64,000 nucleotides of DNA from Leifsonia tongyongensis (GCF_010686705.1 NZ_JAAGWY010000001.1:124001-188000), one strand, 5' to 3'; counted from the stretch's first letter, positions 24,639 through 34,040 are shown. A program made the numbers and translations. The notes: generated by a model from the letters alone, not told the origin.

Positions 24639-26191
24639 GACCCTGATCCGGTCAGATAGCGCAGGAGGGCCCGGCCGATCAGTCGGGAGGCACCGAAGGT
24701 GGCGATGTCGGCATAGCGCCGGTCGTCGGAGGGCCACCCCATGTCGACGACGAGCACGGAGTCGCGTTCCGCCCGCAGCCGGTCGATGGCCTCCCGCGCG
24801 AACGCGTGGCGATGGTTGTCCCTGCCGATCACGAGCACCGGCGACTGGGCCGCGAGGACCAGCTCGGGATCGTCGCCTTCCGTGAACACCACGAGCGGGT
24901 TGGCCGCGAACATCACGGCCGCGGGCGACTCGAGGTCCGTGTCGACTTCGGCGAACGGTCCCCACGGCGCGACTCCGATCGCAATGTTTGCCTCCGTGTC
25001 GATGCGGACGACCGAGCATCGCCCCGAATTGGTGCGCACCCACTTCTTCGCCGTGTCGGACACGTCGAACGCTGCGATGGCGCGCGCGAGCTCGAGCCGT
25101 GGTTCGTCTTCTGCGGTCACATAGTCCGGGATAGCGATCTCCGCCCGCTCCGCCGCCAGCTGGGCGGCGAGCCCGAGCACCCGGCCGGATGCTTGGGTGA
25201 CGCGTGCAGCGTCGAGTCGCTGCGAACCGATCGCGTCGAGGATGCGCGCCTCGATGTCCGCAAGCTGCGCATCCGTGTTCTCCGTCCCGATGCACAGGAG
25301 GTCGCAGCCCGCGGCGAGAGCGAGCACAGCGGCCTCCGGGATGCCGACCTCGCCGCTCGCTCCCTTCATGTCGAGGGCATCGCTGACGATGACTCCCTCG
25401 AACCCGAGTTCCTCGCGCAGGAGACCCTGGAGCACGCGAGCGCTCATCGTGGCAGGGCTCTCCGGATCGATCTGCGGGAGCAGGATGTGCGACGTCATGA
25501 TCGCGCGTGCGCCGGCCGCGATGACGGCTTCGAACGGCTTCAGTTCGCGCTGCCGCAGTTCGTCGAGGGTCAGGTCGACCACGGGCATCGCGAGGTGCGA
25601 ATCCTGCGCCGTGTCCCCGTGACCGGGAAAATGTTTCGCGCAGACGGCAACGCCCGTCGACTGCAGGCCGCGCGTCCAGGCGGCACCGTGCTCGGCGACG
25701 ACCTCGGGGGTCGACCCGAAGCTGCGCACCCCGATGACAGGGTTGTCCGCGTTCGAGTTGATGTCGACATCCGGCGCGAAGTTCAGGTTGCAGCCGGCGA
25801 GCCGCAGCTCCCAGCCGACCAGACGCCCCACGAATTCCGTGTACGACAGGTCGTCGAGGCGACCGAGCACAGCGTTGCCCGGGTACGGCGAGCCCGAGCT
25901 GTAGTAGAGCCGGGTGACGTCGCCGCCCTCTTCGTCGATCGCGATGATCGCGTTCGGGTTGGCTTCGTAGATCGCGTCGGCGAGGGTGCGCAGCTGCGCC
26001 CGCGACGCGATGTTCTGGCCGAAGATGCAGACCCCGGCGAGCCCGCCACGGAGGCGATCAGCCAGCCATTCGGGCAGCGTCGTCCCCACGAATCCGGGCA
26101 GCAGCGTCGCAGCGACCTGCCGTCGGAGTCGGTCGGTTCGTTCGGGAGAGACTGGGGTCGAGGTCGATTCGGCAACGGACGACCCGTTCAC
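24635..26191 (-). CDS. GH3 beta-N-acetylhexosaminidase, DasD/NagZ-like
   Basis: A 518-residue family 3 glycosidase. The barrel domain has GGLAGVCIFGQNI, IAIDEEGGDVTRL, NLNFAPDVDIN, the KHFPGHGDTAQDSH loop with the Asp-His acid/base dyad typical of NagZ-type hexosaminidases, and the nucleophile in VSDALDM. A C-terminal GH3 alpha/beta domain follows. There is no signal peptide, so it works on imported substrate. Linked to a DasABC-like importer, it matches Streptomyces DasD, which cleaves chitobiose to GlcNAc; a peptidoglycan-recycling role is the alternative. The GTG start overlaps the permease stop by GTGA. Confidence 0.9.
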   Translation of the reverse strand: MNGSSVAESTSTPVSPERTDRLRRQVAATLLPGFVGTTLPEWLADRLRGGLAGVCIFGQNIASRAQLRTLADAIYEANPNAIIAIDEEGGDVTRLYYSSGSPYPGNAVLGRLDDLSYTEFVGRLVGWELRLAGCNLNFAPDVDINSNADNPVIGVRSFGSTPEVVAEHGAAWTRGLQSTGVAVCAKHFPGHGDTAQDSHLAMPVVDLTLDELRQRELKPFEAVIAAGARAIMTSHILLPQIDPESPATMSARVLQGLLREELGFEGVIVSDALDMKGASGEVGIPEAAVLALAAGCDLLCIGTENTDAQLADIEARILDAIGSQRLDAARVTQASGRVLGLAAQLAAERAEIAIPDYVTAEDEPRLELARAIAAFDVSDTAKKWVRTNSGRCSVVRIDTEANIAIGVAPWGPFAEVDTDLESPAAVMFAANPLVVFTEGDDPELVLAAQSPVLVIGRDNHRHAFAREAIDRLRAERDSVLVVDMGWPSDDRRYADIATFGASRLIGRALLRYLTGSGS

Positions 26192-27108
26192 CCCTTCACC
26201 GCCCCGCTGACGAGCCCGCTGGTCATCCGGCCCTGAACGATCAGGAAGAAGATGATGACCGGCACGGCGACGAGGGTGGATGCGGCCATGACCTGGCCCC
26301 AGTCGATCGCGTGGCTGCTGCTCTGCTGGATGAACCCGCGGAGCCAGAGCGGGAGCGTCTGGCTGGCGTTGTCCGGCAGGATGACGAGCGCGACCGTGAA
26401 TTCGTTCCACGCCTGGAGGAATGCGTAGACACCGGAGGCGACGAGCCCGGGGGCGAGGAGCGGGAACGTGATGCGCAGGAACGCCTGGGTTCGGCTCAGT
26501 CCATCCACCATCGCGGCCTCTTCGAGGTCGGCCGGGATGCCGGCGACGAATCCGCGCAGCATCCAGATCGTGAACGGCACGACCGCCGCGATGTACAGGA
26601 TGCTCACGCCGACGACCGTGTTCAAGAGGTTCAGGCTGCTCATCATCTTGTACTGGGCGATGAAGAGACCTTCGGCCGGAAGCATCTGGATGAGGAGCAC
26701 CGCGAGCACGAACGACGTGCGGCCGCGGAACTTGAACCGGCTGATCGCGAGTGCTGCCAGGAAGGCGAAGAACAGGCAGAAGACGACGGTGATCAGGGCG
26801 ACCGCGAGGCTCATGCCGAGCGCCGGGAAGAACGTGCCACCGGAGAAGACCGCACCGAAGTTGTCGAGGTTGCCGCCGAACGGGAGGAACTGCGGCGTGG
26901 TGTTCTGCAGCACGACGTTCGACAGCAGGGACGAGTTCACCATCCAGTAGACCGGGAAGAGCCAGACCAGGGAGACGAGGACGCCCACGATGGCCAGAAT
27001 GATTCGCGACGGCTTGAACCGGCGAGATCCTGAGCGGCGGCTGTGTTTGCTACCGACTTCCAGGATCGGGGCGCTGGGCGCCTCGATCGTCGATGCTGAC
27101 GAGGTCAT
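26188..27108 (-). CDS. Sugar ABC importer permease, second subunit
   Basis: A 306-residue inner-membrane permease of the MalG/carbohydrate uptake family 1 type with six membrane segments. The EAA loop that contacts the ATPase is visible as EEAAMVDGLSRTQAFLRITFPLLAPG. It is the partner of the permease encoded just upstream (ATGA overlap). No ATPase gene lies in the cluster; actinobacterial systems of this type usually share an MsiK ATPase encoded elsewhere. Together with the binding protein and GH3 gene the order matches dasA-dasB-dasC-dasD. Confidence 0.93.
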   Translation of the reverse strand: MTSSASTIEAPSAPILEVGSKHSRRSGSRRFKPSRIILAIVGVLVSLVWLFPVYWMVNSSLLSNVVLQNTTPQFLPFGGNLDNFGAVFSGGTFFPALGMSLAVALITVVFCLFFAFLAALAISRFKFRGRTSFVLAVLLIQMLPAEGLFIAQYKMMSSLNLLNTVVGVSILYIAAVVPFTIWMLRGFVAGIPADLEEAAMVDGLSRTQAFLRITFPLLAPGLVASGVYAFLQAWNEFTVALVILPDNASQTLPLWLRGFIQQSSSHAIDWGQVMAASTLVAVPVIIFFLIVQGRMTSGLVSGAVKG

Positions 27109-28049
27109 GACTTGTCCTCCTTGAGCAGGTTCCGCACGTAGAACCAGCTGAGGGCGATGGTGAGCGCGAGAACGAAGATCGACACGGCGCTCGCCATCGC
27201 GAAGTCGCTCGAACCGACGCCGAGTTGGTAGATGTAGGTGCCGAGCAGGTTGGTCTCGCTGGCGATGGAGCCCTTGTCCTGCAGCAGCTTGATCTGGGTG
27301 AACACCCTCAGGTCCCAGATGATCTGCAGGAGAAGCACGATCCCGAGCACCGGCCGGATCATCGGCAGGATGATGAAACGGAACCGCTGGAATCCGCGTG
27401 CGCCATCCATCTGGGCCGCCTCGAGCACCTCGCTCGACACCTGCGTCAGCCCGGCGTAGACGGAGAAGGCGACGAATGGCACGCTCGCCCACACGATGAT
27501 GACCATCGCGACGAAGAAGAACGACAGAGGGTCCTGAAGCCAGTTGTGGTTGGTGAAGTCGAAGCCGGCAGCGGTCAGAAGCCAGTTGATGACTCCGCGG
27601 CGCCAGTCGAACAGCCAGTTCCAGACGGTCATCGCCGCGACGACGGGCATGGCCCACGCGAGCAGCAGGCTGATCTGGATGATGATCCGCACAACGGTGT
27701 TGACGGCGCTCATCAGCAGGGCCAGGAGCACGCCGATCACGACGGTGACGGATGCGGTCACCAGGCAGAACGCGATCGAGCGGGCCACGACGACCCAGGT
27801 GTAGGGATCCGAGAACAGCGTGATGTAGTTCTTGAACCAGACGAATGGGGCGGGCTGACCGAACTGCTGGGCCAGGCCGAAGCTTTGGGTCGAGGTGACG
27901 AGCTGCCAGACGAGCGGATACCCGAGGGCGAGCACGAGGATCGCGACGGAGGGGATCAGCAGCCAGTATGCGGTGAGGCTTCGCTTGCGGCGGCGCGGCG
28001 TCGACTGGGGCCGGACGGCCTTGCCGGTCACGGCGTTCTGTGTTGTCAC
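27105..28049 (-). CDS. Sugar ABC importer permease, first subunit
   Basis: A 314-residue MalF-like permease with an N-terminal cytoplasmic tail rich in arginine, six membrane segments and the EAA loop LEAAQMDGARGFQRFRFIILPMIRP. The GTG at 28049 is preceded by AAGGAGG with ideal spacing. A perfect hairpin separates it from the binding-protein gene, which likely lowers permease expression relative to the binding protein, as is common for such importers. Confidence 0.93.
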   Translation of the reverse strand: MTTQNAVTGKAVRPQSTPRRRKRSLTAYWLLIPSVAILVLALGYPLVWQLVTSTQSFGLAQQFGQPAPFVWFKNYITLFSDPYTWVVVARSIAFCLVTASVTVVIGVLLALLMSAVNTVVRIIIQISLLLAWAMPVVAAMTVWNWLFDWRRGVINWLLTAAGFDFTNHNWLQDPLSFFFVAMVIIVWASVPFVAFSVYAGLTQVSSEVLEAAQMDGARGFQRFRFIILPMIRPVLGIVLLLQIIWDLRVFTQIKLLQDKGSIASETNLLGTYIYQLGVGSSDFAMASAVSIFVLALTIALSWFYVRNLLKEDKS

Positions 28050-28086
28050 GTCTGTCCTCCTTCCAGGTGTTTCGTGTTGTTTCAGG

Positions 28087-28120
28087 GTTTGGGAGCGCGG
28101 TCGGGCCCGCGCTCCCAAAC
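28087..28120 (-). terminator. Intercistronic hairpin after the binding-protein gene
   Basis: Arms GTTTGGGAGCGCGG (28087-28100) and CCGCGCTCCCAAAC (28107-28120) form a perfect 14-bp stem with a 6-nt loop and no U-run. Its position between the binding protein and the permeases suits a message-stabilising or partial-termination element. Confidence 0.75.
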
Positions 28121-28135
28121 TTACTGAGGGGGTTA

Positions 28136-29473
28136 CTACTTGTTCAGCATCGGGGTGATCTTGGCGTCGTACTCCTGCGCCAGGGCCTTCAGGTCGGACG
28201 CGTCGCGGATCTTGGAGAAGAATTCCTCCATCACGTTGCCCGCCTCGACTGCTGCCCAGCCGGGTGCGGCGGGGGTCAGCTTGGAGTTGGACGCCGACGC
28301 GATGAGCGCCTTCGCGAATTGGTCGGTACCGAGCGAGTCGACGTACTGGTCGTTCGCCGGTCCGAGACCGTTCTTGCCGAGCATCTCCTGGTAGGTCTTG
28401 GAGAAGATGATCTTCAGGAGGGTCTTGGCGAGGCCGGGGTTCTTGCTCTTGGCCGAGATACCGATGTTGGAGCCACCGGCGAAGACCGGAGCCGGCTTGC
28501 CGTCGTTGCCCGGGAGCACGAAGGTTCCGAAGGTGTTGTCGTTCCACGTGCGAACGGTCTTGCCGTCCTTGGTGGAGGCGTCACCGATGGACCAGTGAGC
28601 CCAGCCCGGAGCCATGATGGTGGCAGCCGAGAGCGACGTCTTCGTGGTGCTGTTGTCAGCGTTGGTGCTCACGTCGTTGTCGTTCAGGTAGATGTACTGG
28701 TTGCTGTCCTTGGCGTCGTTCGGCGCCTTGGATGCGTTCTTGTACAGGTCCTGCAGCTGCTGGAGCCCCTTGAGCGACTTGTCCGATTCGAGGGTGGCAG
28801 TCCACTTGCCGCCCTTCTCGGTCGCGATGTCTCCGCCGTTGGCGAAGATCCACGAGATGCCGTCGCGCCAGTCCTGGCCACCCAGGTAGAAGCCCGAGAA
28901 GTCCTTGATGGCCTTCGGGTTCTTCTGCGCGATGGTGGCGACGTCCTGGTTGAACTCGTCGAGCGTGGTCGGCACCGTGACGCCGGCAGCGGACCAGACG
29001 TCCTTGCGGTAGAACGCGTAGCGCGAACCGAAGTAGTACGGCAACGTGTAGTTCTTGCCGCCGGCTTTGCCCGCGTCGACGAACGACTTCAGCAGGTGGG
29101 ATCCACCCAGCTCCTTGTACATGTCGGAGATGTCGAGGAACGCACCGACGTTGGTGAACGTCGGGGACTGCGTGTTGCCCATCTCGGTCACGTCAGGGGT
29201 GTTGTTCGCGTCCGGAAGCGACGTGGTCAGCTTGGTGACGATGTCGCTCCAGTCCTGCTGCTGGATGTTGAGGGTCGCGCCGGTCTCCTTCTTGAATTCG
29301 TCCTTGAGGTAGGTGCGAAGGGTGTCCGGGGTGTCACCTCCGACGAGCCACAGCGTGACGGTCTTGCCCTTGCCGTCCGTGCTCGGTGCGCCTCCGGGAG
29401 CGGCGGAGCATCCTGCGAGCACGAGAGCGGAAGCTGTTGCCACAGCGGCGAGGCCAACAAGCTTTCTCTTCAT
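28136..29473 (-). CDS. Sugar ABC importer solute-binding lipoprotein, DasA-like
   Basis: A 445-residue extracellular solute-binding protein, family 1. A type II signal peptide (MKRK then a hydrophobic stretch) ends in the lipobox LAGC, so Cys22 would be lipidated and anchor the protein outside the membrane. The mature part shows TLWLVGGDTP and the periplasmic-binding fold. The ATG has an AAAGGAAAA ribosome site. It is followed by two permeases, a GH3 hexosaminidase, a ROK kinase and nagB, so chitobiose or GlcNAc oligomers are the most likely ligands. It lies 98 bp behind the ROK repressor gene. Confidence 0.93.
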   Translation of the reverse strand: MKRKLVGLAAVATASALVLAGCSAAPGGAPSTDGKGKTVTLWLVGGDTPDTLRTYLKDEFKKETGATLNIQQQDWSDIVTKLTTSLPDANNTPDVTEMGNTQSPTFTNVGAFLDISDMYKELGGSHLLKSFVDAGKAGGKNYTLPYYFGSRYAFYRKDVWSAAGVTVPTTLDEFNQDVATIAQKNPKAIKDFSGFYLGGQDWRDGISWIFANGGDIATEKGGKWTATLESDKSLKGLQQLQDLYKNASKAPNDAKDSNQYIYLNDNDVSTNADNSTTKTSLSAATIMAPGWAHWSIGDASTKDGKTVRTWNDNTFGTFVLPGNDGKPAPVFAGGSNIGISAKSKNPGLAKTLLKIIFSKTYQEMLGKNGLGPANDQYVDSLGTDQFAKALIASASNSKLTPAAPGWAAVEAGNVMEEFFSKIRDASDLKALAQEYDAKITPMLNK

Positions 29474-29571
29474 TGCTTTTCCTTTCTTGGGTGGTCGATG
29501 TGTGCGTTTGCCACACCGTTGGTGCGAGGGGTCGGTTCTGGCTGGTTCTGTTTTCGTTGGGCGTTGCTGTG

Positions 29572-30744
29572 TTACGAGACCCCGAGTTGTCCTGAGAGGA
29601 CGAGAACGGCCGCGCCGCGCAGGACGATGTCCTGCCCCTGCGTGGTCATCCGCAACGTGAGATTGCCGTGGAACTCGGCCATCGTCCTGTTGCGGAGCGT
29701 TTCGATGGTCGCCTGGGCGAGCGGGCCATCAAGCAGTTCGGTCGGGCCGCTCAACACGATCTCGGAGAGATTGAGAGCGCCGACGACGGGGGCGAGAGCG
29801 ATGCCGAGGCGCTGCCCTGCCTCACGGAGAATCGGTCCGGCCGAGCCTCCCGCGGCTTCGGCTTCACGGATGCGCTGCTCGAGCAGCGGCACAGCCAGCC
29901 AGTGCTCGAGCACTTGGTCGCGGTTGTAGGTGGCTTCGAGGCCGAGGTCGGTGCCGACCATCACCTGGCCGATCTCGCCGGCCGCGAAGCGACTTCCGTA
30001 GACGAGCGCGCCAGCGACGAGGAGCCCGGCGCCGACACCGTGACCGATCGTCACGAGCATCATGTCGCCCGCGGCATCGCCGTAGCCGTGCTCGGCGAGG
30101 ACCGCGACGTTCGCGTCGTTGGCCACGACGACCGGCAGTCCGGTACGTGTCTGCAGGATGTCCTGCAGGTGTTCGTCGACCCAGCCGAGGTTCGCTGCCG
30201 TGAGCACCGTGCCCGTGAGGTCGACGACACCGGGTGAGCCGACCCCGATGCCCAGGATGGGGGCGGTCGCGAGCGCGACCAGCTGGTCGGTTAGCGCCAC
30301 CACTTTGGCGGTCGCCTCGTCGCCGGTGCTCGACGCCAGGGGAATCTCCGCGCGCTCGAGGATGCGTCCGTCGAGGTCGAGTACGGCGCCGCGGAAGGTC
30401 GTGTGCTCGCTCAGGTCGATGCCGATGATCTGGTACGCCGTGCGGTTGATGTCGAGAAGGACGGCGGGCTTGCCCGGCCGCGCGGACTCGCGCTGGCCCA
30501 GTTCGACGACGAGACCCTCTGTCAGGAGTTCTGCAACCAGGTCGGATATCGTGACCCGGGTGAGGCCGGTTTCGCGGGCGATGTCCGCCCGGCTGCGCTC
30601 TCCCGCACGGTAGAGAGTCTGAAGCACCAGCGAACGGTTGTGGCTGCGCGCGTGCTCGGGAAGGACCTTGGCTCTCGGACGAAGCGCCCGGCCCGGCGCC
30701 ATGCCCGTGGCCAGTTGTGCCTGGGAGGTCTCCAGCGTGGCCAT
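29572..30744 (-). CDS. ROK-family transcriptional repressor, NagC-like
   Basis: A ROK protein with an N-terminal winged helix (SHNRSLVLQTLYRAGERSRADIARETGLTRVTISDLV) and a C-terminal sugar-binding kinase-like domain (IGIDLSEHTTFRGAVLDLDG, GIGVGSPGVVD, VANDANVAVLAEHGYG). The usual zinc cysteine cluster is absent, as in some ROK repressors. The ATG at 30744 is preferred over the ATG at 30765: it has GGAG at good spacing, while 30765 is touched by the palindromic operator. With 30744 the protein has 390 residues. It probably represses itself and the importer cluster and senses GlcNAc or a phosphorylated form. Confidence 0.88.
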   Translation of the reverse strand: MATLETSQAQLATGMAPGRALRPRAKVLPEHARSHNRSLVLQTLYRAGERSRADIARETGLTRVTISDLVAELLTEGLVVELGQRESARPGKPAVLLDINRTAYQIIGIDLSEHTTFRGAVLDLDGRILERAEIPLASSTGDEATAKVVALTDQLVALATAPILGIGVGSPGVVDLTGTVLTAANLGWVDEHLQDILQTRTGLPVVVANDANVAVLAEHGYGDAAGDMMLVTIGHGVGAGLLVAGALVYGSRFAAGEIGQVMVGTDLGLEATYNRDQVLEHWLAVPLLEQRIREAEAAGGSAGPILREAGQRLGIALAPVVGALNLSEIVLSGPTELLDGPLAQATIETLRNRTMAEFHGNLTLRMTTQGQDIVLRGAAVLVLSGQLGVS

Positions 30745-30765
30745 CCCTCGCTCCGATGCGGTCAT

Positions 30766-30792
30766 GTTTGTTAGTAAAGCTTACGAACAAAC
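30766..30792 (-). promoter_or_regulatory. Palindromic operator of the ROK repressor
   Basis: A 27-bp palindrome with 11 of 13 symmetric pairs has outer arms GTTTGTT and AACAAAC around a GTAA...TTAC core. It touches the upstream ATG of the ROK repressor and lies 22 bp before the preferred start. Such AT-rich TTnGTAA palindromes are typical of ROK-family operators. No second copy was seen before the binding-protein gene, so control may be exerted from this site. Confidence 0.7.
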
Positions 30793-30891
30793 TATTCGCA
30801 AGTCGTCGCCAGCGATTCGCGCAGTTTTTATCAATCCGTGATATTCGCCTTGAAGTGACCGGCGCAGTGTCCGCACCACCTCTCCCGCAGG

Positions 30892-32406
30892 TCATGGCGG
30901 TGCCCTGTCGGGCAGGCGGATGCGTCCGCCTTTGCGGGGTGTGCGGCTCGGGTCGAGGTGCGCCGGTGGGGTGAACCAGGGGATGTGTTCGCGGACCTGG
31001 ATGTCCCAGCCGTCGTCATGCACCCGATGATGGTGGTGCGAGCAGAGCAGGATCCCGTTCTTCAGATCGGTCGGTCCGGTGTCTCTGTCCCACCAGCGGA
31101 TGTGGTGCGCCTGCGTGTAAGAGGGTGGGTGTGGGCAGCCGGTCCAGGCGCAACCGCCGTCCCGTTCGGCCAGGGCGTGTTTCTGCGCCGGGCTAAACAG
31201 TCGCTGCTTCCGGCCCAGGTCGAGAACTTCACTGTCACGACCTAAGACCATCGGGATCAGGTTCGCGTCGGCGGCGAGCCGCCGGGCCGTAGCCGCGGAG
31301 ACCGGTCTGGGCACTTCGTCGATCTCCGCGACACCCTTCCCGGAGCGCAGCTGGTCCAGGCCCACCCGGACGATCATCGTCACCGGCGGACTGTTGACAC
31401 CGGACGTGCAGCCGGCTCGGTGCCGGAACACCTCGACCGCCCCATCCGACCGCAGTTGGGCCATACTCCGGGTCTCCGGCATCGCCGGCATCGCCGGTGT
31501 GTCAAGTTCGGGGTCTTCGAAGCGCACTCCATTCTTCACATCGTGAGGAGCAACGGGTTGGCTTCGGGTGGTGCGGAGGTCGCGGGAGACGTAGGCGGTG
31601 ATCTGCGGCACCACATGCCCGGCGGATTCCGCGTCGAGGCGCCAGTCGATCCGGGTCATCCCATCCCGGGTGGTGGTGATCGTCAACGACCGCCGCCTGC
31701 GCTGGATCTGCTCACGTGGTTCGGTGCCGTCCTCATCCAGCCGGTCGCGGAGCTGGATCGCCAGCCGGCGCATCTTCTCCACGGTCAGGGCCAGCGCATG
31801 CTCGACCAGCAGCCGCTCGCCCGCGCTGCGTTGCTCGCGGGTGCAACCGTTTCCTGTCTTAGCCAGCTCCCGGATGATCACCGCCGCCTGCTCCACCGAC
31901 ACGTCAGCGTCAGAGGCAGCGCCGGCTTCCGGGTGGTCAGGGTCGGCGGGGTCACCGAGCAGTGCGGCAGCCAGTTCGGGGAACTCCGGGGGCAGTTCTT
32001 CGCCGGCGAGCGTGTGTTTCGGTGCGGTCGCCCGGGCCACCGCACACAACTGCCGGGCGTGCGGCAGGCTGGTCCGCCACAGTTCCGCCAGAAACGACCC
32101 GATATCGCGGTGCCCGCCGGCCCGCACCGGATCCGTGGCTGGGTCCAGGCTGACGGCCCGGTCCAGGGCGGCGATCCGCCGCAACGCCACCCGCTCCACC
32201 GCCGCGTGTACGGCGCCGATCGCCGCCAGGGAGCGGGCGTGCAGTTGCGCCTCACTCAGAGCGACATCACCTGCACCCACATCGCTGCCGGCCCCGTCGT
32301 CGCCTCGACCCACCGCATCCACCGCATCCGGATCCGTTTCGAGCGCGCGCAACGCGTCGAGCGCAGCAGCGACCGCGTCGAGATCGTCGGCGGCTGGGAA
32401 GGTCAT
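30892..32406 (-). CDS. DUF222 / HNH endonuclease-domain protein
   Basis: A 504-residue protein of the actinobacterial 13E12-repeat family. An N-terminal helical DUF222 domain (about 50-330) is followed by a C-terminal HNH nuclease module with CAWTGCPHPPSYTQAHHIRWW, the asparagine region LKNGILLCSHHHHRVHDDGW and two cysteines for a structural zinc. These genes occur in many scattered copies in high-GC actinobacteria and may be mobile or have a DNA-repair or nuclease role, but no function is proven. No inserted-element borders, target duplications or intein/intron context are visible here. The ATG lacks a strong ribosome site. Confidence 0.85.
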   Translation of the reverse strand: MTFPAADDLDAVAAALDALRALETDPDAVDAVGRGDDGAGSDVGAGDVALSEAQLHARSLAAIGAVHAAVERVALRRIAALDRAVSLDPATDPVRAGGHRDIGSFLAELWRTSLPHARQLCAVARATAPKHTLAGEELPPEFPELAAALLGDPADPDHPEAGAASDADVSVEQAAVIIRELAKTGNGCTREQRSAGERLLVEHALALTVEKMRRLAIQLRDRLDEDGTEPREQIQRRRRSLTITTTRDGMTRIDWRLDAESAGHVVPQITAYVSRDLRTTRSQPVAPHDVKNGVRFEDPELDTPAMPAMPETRSMAQLRSDGAVEVFRHRAGCTSGVNSPPVTMIVRVGLDQLRSGKGVAEIDEVPRPVSAATARRLAADANLIPMVLGRDSEVLDLGRKQRLFSPAQKHALAERDGGCAWTGCPHPPSYTQAHHIRWWDRDTGPTDLKNGILLCSHHHHRVHDDGWDIQVREHIPWFTPPAHLDPSRTPRKGGRIRLPDRAPP

Positions 32407-32592
32407 GGTTCAACCCAATCAGCAGCCACCGACATTCGGGGCCGCGAATAAACAACCTTTGATCAGCAATTTCCCTGTGGATAGATTCCTAAAACTCCGA
32501 ATTGTGGAGGACTCGACGAAACCCCCGGTCACGACCACAAGCCGCCGCCGAGCAGCGAGAGGAACACTCGCCCCCCCACATTCCCACTCCAC

Positions 32593-32632
32593 AAAAAAGA
32601 ACGAGCGCACGGGATCACCCGTGCGCTCGTTC
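32593..32632 (-). terminator. Rho-independent terminator of icd
   Basis: In the icd message a perfect 15-bp stem (GAACGAGCGCACGGG with its complement, 32599-32632, 4-nt loop) is followed directly by six U residues (32593-32598). This is the clearest intrinsic terminator in the window. Confidence 0.93.
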
Positions 32633-32657
32633 CGTAACCCGGGACCCGGGACCGCGA

Positions 32658-33872
32658 TCAGCCGAGGCGCGTCTGGAGGTTCTCGGCCAGCGACGCGAGG
32701 AACTCCTCGGTCGTCTGGTACGGCTGCTCCGGTCCGACGAGCAGAGCGAGATCCTTCGTCATCTTGCCCGACTCGACCGTCTTGATCACGACATCCTCGA
32801 GGGTGTGCGTGAAGTCGATCAGTTCCTGGTTGCCGTCGAGGTGACCACGGTGGGCGAGCCCGCGGGTCCACGCGTAGATCGAAGCGATCGGGTTCGTCGA
32901 GGTCGGCTTGCCGGCCTGGTGCTGGCGGTAGTGCCGCGTGACCGTGCCGTGGGCAGCCTCCGCTTCGACGACCTTGCCATCGGGCGTGGTGAGCACGCTG
33001 GTCATCAGGCCGAGCGAGCCGAAGCCCTGGGCGACGGTGTCGGACTGCACATCGCCGTCGTAGTTCTTGCACGCCCAGACGTAGCCGCCCTCCCACTTGA
33101 GGCTGGAGGCGACCATGTCGTCGATCAGGCGGTGCTCGTAGGTGAGTCCCGCATCCGCGAACTTCGCAGCGTACTCCGCATCGAAGACCTCCTGGAACAG
33201 GTCTTTGAAGCGGCCGTCGTACGCCTTCAGGATCGTGTTCTTGGTCGACAGGTACACCGGGTAGTGGCGATCGAGGCCGTAGTTGAACGACGCCCGGGCG
33301 AAGTCGCGGATCGACGCGTCCTGGTTGTACATGGCGAGCGCGACACCGGCACCCGGAGCCTGGTAGACCTCGAACGACTTGGCTTCGCCACCGTCGGACG
33401 GCTGGAAGCTGATCGAGAGGGTACCGGGGCCGTCGAACGTGAAGTCGGTGGCGCGGTACTGGTCGCCGAACGCGTGACGGCCGATGACGATCGGCTTGTT
33501 CCATCCGGGCACCAGGCGCGGGATGTTCGAGATGATGATCGGCTCGCGGAACACGACGCCGCCGAGGATGTTTCGGATGGTCCCGTTCGGGCTCTTCCAC
33601 ATCTTCTTGAGGCCGAACTCCTCGACGCGCGCCTCGTCCGGAGTGATGGTGGCGCACTTGACGCCGACACCGTGGCGCTGGATGGCGTGTGCGGCGTCGA
33701 TCGTGATCTGGTCGTCGGTCTCGTCGCGCTTCTGGATCGACAGGTCGTAGTACTCGAGGTTCACGTCGAGGTACGGGTGGATGAGCGAATCTTTGATGGC
33801 CTGCCAGATGATGCGAGTCATCTCGTCGCCGTCGAGCTCGACGACGGTGCCTTCAACCTTGATCTTTGCCAA
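32658..33872 (-). CDS. icd: NADP-dependent isocitrate dehydrogenase
   Basis: A 404-residue TCA-cycle enzyme that converts isocitrate to 2-oxoglutarate with NADPH formation. It is of the dimeric, eukaryote-like type: [14 protein letters not shown], the [15 protein letters not shown] segment, [12 protein letters not shown] (isocitrate binding), the [29 protein letters not shown] region with metal aspartates, and the NADP loop around [15 protein letters not shown]. The start is TTG at 33872, which follows GAGGAG at ideal spacing; no in-frame ATG fits better. It stands alone with its own terminator and divergent promoter region. Confidence 0.96.
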   Translation of the reverse strand: MAKIKVEGTVVELDGDEMTRIIWQAIKDSLIHPYLDVNLEYYDLSIQKRDETDDQITIDAAHAIQRHGVGVKCATITPDEARVEEFGLKKMWKSPNGTIRNILGGVVFREPIIISNIPRLVPGWNKPIVIGRHAFGDQYRATDFTFDGPGTLSISFQPSDGGEAKSFEVYQAPGAGVALAMYNQDASIRDFARASFNYGLDRHYPVYLSTKNTILKAYDGRFKDLFQEVFDAEYAAKFADAGLTYEHRLIDDMVASSLKWEGGYVWACKNYDGDVQSDTVAQGFGSLGLMTSVLTTPDGKVVEAEAAHGTVTRHYRQHQAGKPTSTNPIASIYAWTRGLAHRGHLDGNQELIDFTHTLEDVVIKTVESGKMTKDLALLVGPEQPYQTTEEFLASLAENLQTRLG

Positions 33873-33935
33873 TGGGTCTCCTCAAGTCTGTGCCGTGTTT
33901 TGGCCACGAACAGCTTACCCGAGCCGAGCAACTAT

Positions 33936-33947
33936 CTTGACGTCAAG
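33936..33947. promoter_or_regulatory. 12-bp perfect palindrome upstream of icd
   Basis: CTTGACGTCAAG is a perfect palindrome in the 180-bp divergent gap between icd and the GNAT gene. It contains a TTGACG -35-like hexamer. It could be a regulator site; the regulator is not known. Confidence 0.4.
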
Positions 33948-34040
33948 ACAAATGTGCACATTTCTGTGGGCTCGCGATGAGCGAGGAATGCATCCGCTGT
34001 CAGCGGAATTGTCGACTATGCCCGGATCGGCCGCGCACGT

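Noticed and set aside
30892-32406. DUF222/HNH gene as part of an insertion element, prophage or homing intron
   Set aside because: Flanks show no terminal repeats, target duplication, recombinase or split host gene.
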